Below are positions 34,854 to 34,902 of a stretch of DNA of 34,902 nt, piece after piece. This DNA comes from Candidatus Zambryskibacteria bacterium RIFCSPLOWO2_01_FULL_39_39 (GTDB taxonomy: Bacteria; Patescibacteriota; Minisyncoccia; Phycocordibacterales; WO2-35-19): contig MHWB01000003.1 of the NCBI GenBank assembly GCA_001823925.1, forward strand, positions 23,022 to 57,923. The letters are read 5' to 3'. The stretch's first letter is position 1. Each line of letters begins with the position of its first letter. A program made the translations under genes and the position numbers. Below the pieces are notes generated by a model, which saw only the letters and a list, made by a program, of their open reading frames with translations, made no database searches and was not told where the DNA came from.

Positions 34854-34902
34854 AGATTGTTTCTCCTTTCTTTTTAGTTCGCAGTCTGGCGCAATACTAT
34901 AC

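Noticed and set aside
1-34902. CRISPR array
   Set aside because: No regularly spaced direct repeats with unique spacers and no cas genes; repeated sequences here are dispersed hairpins

Overview
The window looks like a Candidate Phyla Radiation (Patescibacteria, probably Parcubacteria-like) chromosomal segment: small AT-rich genes, short ribosomal operons, intrinsic terminators and the standard code with TGA as stop. This taxonomic call is inference. Main blocks: (1) tuf-rpsJ, then an inserted single-gene unit, then rplC-rplD-rplW-rplB-rplS; (2) tRNA-Leu(GAG), a PduO-type cobalamin adenosyltransferase, three overlapping zinc-ribbon/HNH ORFs, and tRNA-His(GTG); (3) a copper/thiol-redox island from about 9.25 to 19.45 kb (DoxX-like, CsoR, CopA, SHOCT, DUF1573, CcdA-like, CPIC membrane protein, a probably frameshifted Cys-rich protein, DsbA-like, HMA-CcdA fusion, cupredoxin-like); (4) a histidine kinase and response regulator; (5) folD, a SIMPL-domain protein, secE-nusG-rplK; (6) a dTMP/one-carbon cluster (nucleotidyltransferase, dCMP deaminase, HIT, folA, thyA, glyA); (7) an exonuclease, a RelB/YafQ-like toxin-antitoxin pair, argS and a HAD phosphatase. 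The best candidates for something undescribed are: a compact minus-strand structured RNA gene at about 17100-17186 with its own extended -10 promoter and intrinsic terminator; a family of palindromic elements lying in frame inside copA, folD and argS, with related elements between genes; a split/fused array of HNH ORFs that runs into tRNA-His; and a tRNA-His whose T-loop swaps the normally invariant T54/A58 pair. All calls come from reading the sequence; no database search was possible.
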